DNA of 64,000 bases from Candidatus Defluviilinea gracilis. Its GTDB lineage: Bacteria > Chloroflexota > Anaerolineae > Anaerolineales > Villigracilaceae. Below the pieces are notes generated by a model that saw nothing but the letters and a program-made list of their open reading frames with translations, had not been told where the DNA came from and did no database searches. The stretch is taken from contig JADJWS010000001.1 of the NCBI GenBank assembly GCA_016716235.1, forward strand, positions 434,001 through 498,000, read 5' to 3'. How positions within the stretch are numbered: the stretch's first letter is position 1; every line of letters begins with the position of its first letter. This document shows, one piece after another, positions 62,866 through 64,000 of the stretch. Made by a program: the position numbers and the translations under genes.

Positions 62866-63287
62866 GCTCTTCTCTCCTAAAAAATTTGAGTGAATCTTGA
62901 TGCGAGGAATCAACATGCGCGATATTCTCGAGCCACCTCCTTTGAACCTATAGCGAGCGAGGCGGAAACCCGGTTGCGTAGACCGGGATCCCGCCTGACG
63001 CCGACGTATCGCTTTCTTGTGAGGAGATCGTTGAAAGCAAAGCGGATTAGCATGACTAACCTGCGCACATCATACCTACCCCGGAAAATTCAAGCATCCG
63101 CCTCGAAGCGTATTTCCCACCCGCATGAGTGATGGTTTGGGTTCCCTCGCAGAGATCATCGAACGTAGTATTCCCCTCGCGCGCCTGATCTGGAAAAACC
63201 CCTCCTCCGAGGGATATGGCGCTGTGCCTCCAGCCGAATAAAATCGGCTTCATACACGATACGGAATACGGGTCTATAATTAACACC
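62866..63287. other. Intergenic region between divergent ABC operon and propeller sensor
   Basis: It contains a hairpin GGCGG-AAACCCGGT-N7-ACCGGGATC-CCGCC (62961-62995) about 100 bp before the binding-protein gene, a CCCTCCTCCGAGGG hairpin near 63207, and the promoter of the next gene. No RNA gene is recognised. Confidence 0.5.
63275..63280 (+). promoter_or_regulatory. -10 box for leaderless propeller-sensor mRNA
   Basis: A perfect TATAAT, 7 nt before the ATG, without a ribosome binding site. This implies transcription from about the start codon. Confidence 0.5.
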
Positions 63288-64000
63288 ATGCGCAGGATTT
63301 GGACGAGGCGATTCGGTTTCACCATCGGGATTCTGTTGCTCCTCTCGCAGGCTTCCTGCGCCGGGCGGGCAACGCCTCAAACCGCGCCTCAACCTGAATC
63401 GCCTGCGACCAGCCTCCCCGTCCGACCGGACCGCCTCTCCCCCGCCGACCTGCCCGCAATCTGCAATTGTGTCCCGCGCTTCGATACGCTCGGCATCGAG
63501 CAGGGACTCTCGCAAAGCTCCGGGCGAGTCATCTTTCAAGACCGTCAGGGATTTCTCTGGATCGGCACCGAGGATGGATTAAATCGTTACAACGGGTACA
63601 ACTTCACCACCTTCAAGCGCGACCCCGGCAACCCCAACAGTATCAGCGACGGTTGGATCAACGATATTGTCGAAGACCACGATGGGTACCTGTGGATCGG
63701 CACGCGCCTGGGCGGGTTGAACCGCTACGATCCGCGCGCGGGCACATTTACTCATTTTCAACATACCGAGGGGAATAGCGCCAGCCTGGCAGACGACCAT
63801 GTGACCGCGTTGCTGATCGACAATGAAAACCAACTTTGGGTCGGCACCTTGAGCGGGTTGGATCGGTTCGACCGGGAGACGCAAACCTTTCACCATATTC
63901 CATACCATGTCCCTCAACCCAGCACAAACGACGATCTGATCGTCACTCCAGAGCTGGATTCAGACGCGGAAAAAAACCAGGATGAAGCAAAGCCGGTGAC
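63288..64000 (+). CDS. Two-component-regulator propeller sensor (partial, 3' end outside window)
   Basis: The first ~237 residues of a secreted or membrane-anchored sensor. A signal peptide or lipobox (LLLLSQASC) and a Pro-rich linker precede propeller repeats of the type GLSQSSGRVIFQDRQGFLWIGT in part, GYLWIGTRLGGLNRYDP and NQLWVGTLSGLDRFDRET. These motifs are typical of the external propellers of hybrid histidine kinases, so a Y_Y_Y domain and a kinase are expected further on. No stop is seen up to base 64000. Confidence 0.85.
   Translation, partial: MRRIWTRRFGFTIGILLLLSQASCAGRATPQTAPQPESPATSLPVRPDRLSPADLPAICNCVPRFDTLGIEQGLSQSSGRVIFQDRQGFLWIGTEDGLNRYNGYNFTTFKRDPGNPNSISDGWINDIVEDHDGYLWIGTRLGGLNRYDPRAGTFTHFQHTEGNSASLADDHVTALLIDNENQLWVGTLSGLDRFDRETQTFHHIPYHVPQPSTNDDLIVTPELDSDAEKNQDEAKPV

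Noticed and set aside
1..64000. tRNA, rRNA, tmRNA or CRISPR arrays
   Set aside because: No cloverleaf, conserved rRNA segment or regularly spaced repeat array was found by eye. A tRNAscan or CRISPR search was not possible.

Overview
The window looks like a chromosomal stretch of a Chloroflexota bacterium, most probably an Anaerolineae-type organism. This is inferred from gene style only: lipoproteins and secreted proteins with Thr/Pro-rich linkers, stacked GAF-domain sensors, delta-60 and FG-GAP surface proteins, an RHS protein, and many dispersed hairpin and low-complexity repeats between genes. No rRNA, tRNA or CRISPR array was found, so taxonomy was not checked against a marker gene.

Layout. 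1-8.5 kb: a truncated and frameshifted PAS/GAF sensor, two lipoproteins, a BNR propeller protein, surE with a small zinc-ribbon-like protein and an alkyltransferase-like protein, then a rhodanese-SufE pair behind a candidate Cys-rich leader-peptide attenuator. 8.6-13.8 kb: one 1709-aa secreted surface protein with delta-60 repeats, FG-GAP repeats and three copies of one beta-rich domain. 14-22 kb: housekeeping and membrane genes (MBL hydrolase, CaiB/BaiF protein, PlsY-like protein, two membrane proteins, gyrB). 22-28 kb: a 1334-aa PDZ/7TM/GAF histidine kinase coupled to a FIST-domain sensor. 28.2-31.4 kb: a Fur-family regulator with a CbiMN-CbiQ-CbiO metal ECF transporter. 31.4-35.4 kb: accessory region with a MITE-like element, an RHS protein with an AT-rich C-terminal cassette, a HEAT-repeat lipoprotein (possible immunity protein) and a repeat-invaded RHS remnant. 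35.4-43.5 kb: a receiver-Roadblock-transposase-like fusion, polA, a HEPN/MNT toxin-antitoxin pair with a broken HEPN gene, and a TPR protein.

43.6-55.3 kb is a respiratory and copper region: heme A synthase (ctaA), an IS3-family insertion, a cytochrome b/ferredoxin/MvhD-like fusion, a CcoI-like copper P-type ATPase, a DsbD_2-type membrane protein, and a B-family heme-copper enzyme (subunit I, CuA subunit II, a one-TM subunit) with a divergent lipoprotein cytochrome c. Subunit I lacks the active-site tyrosine of oxygen reductases, so NO reductase is a serious alternative to oxidase. The divergent promoter region carries a perfect CRP-type palindrome. 55.5-62.9 kb is a peptide-type ABC transporter operon whose binding protein appears circularly permuted and whose DppC-like permease has a large external insertion. 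The window ends in the start of a two-component-propeller sensor that appears to be transcribed without a leader.

Across the window several genes have a TATAAT box 6-7 nt before the ATG, implying leaderless mRNAs, and at least six repeat families are interspersed between genes and sometimes inside them.
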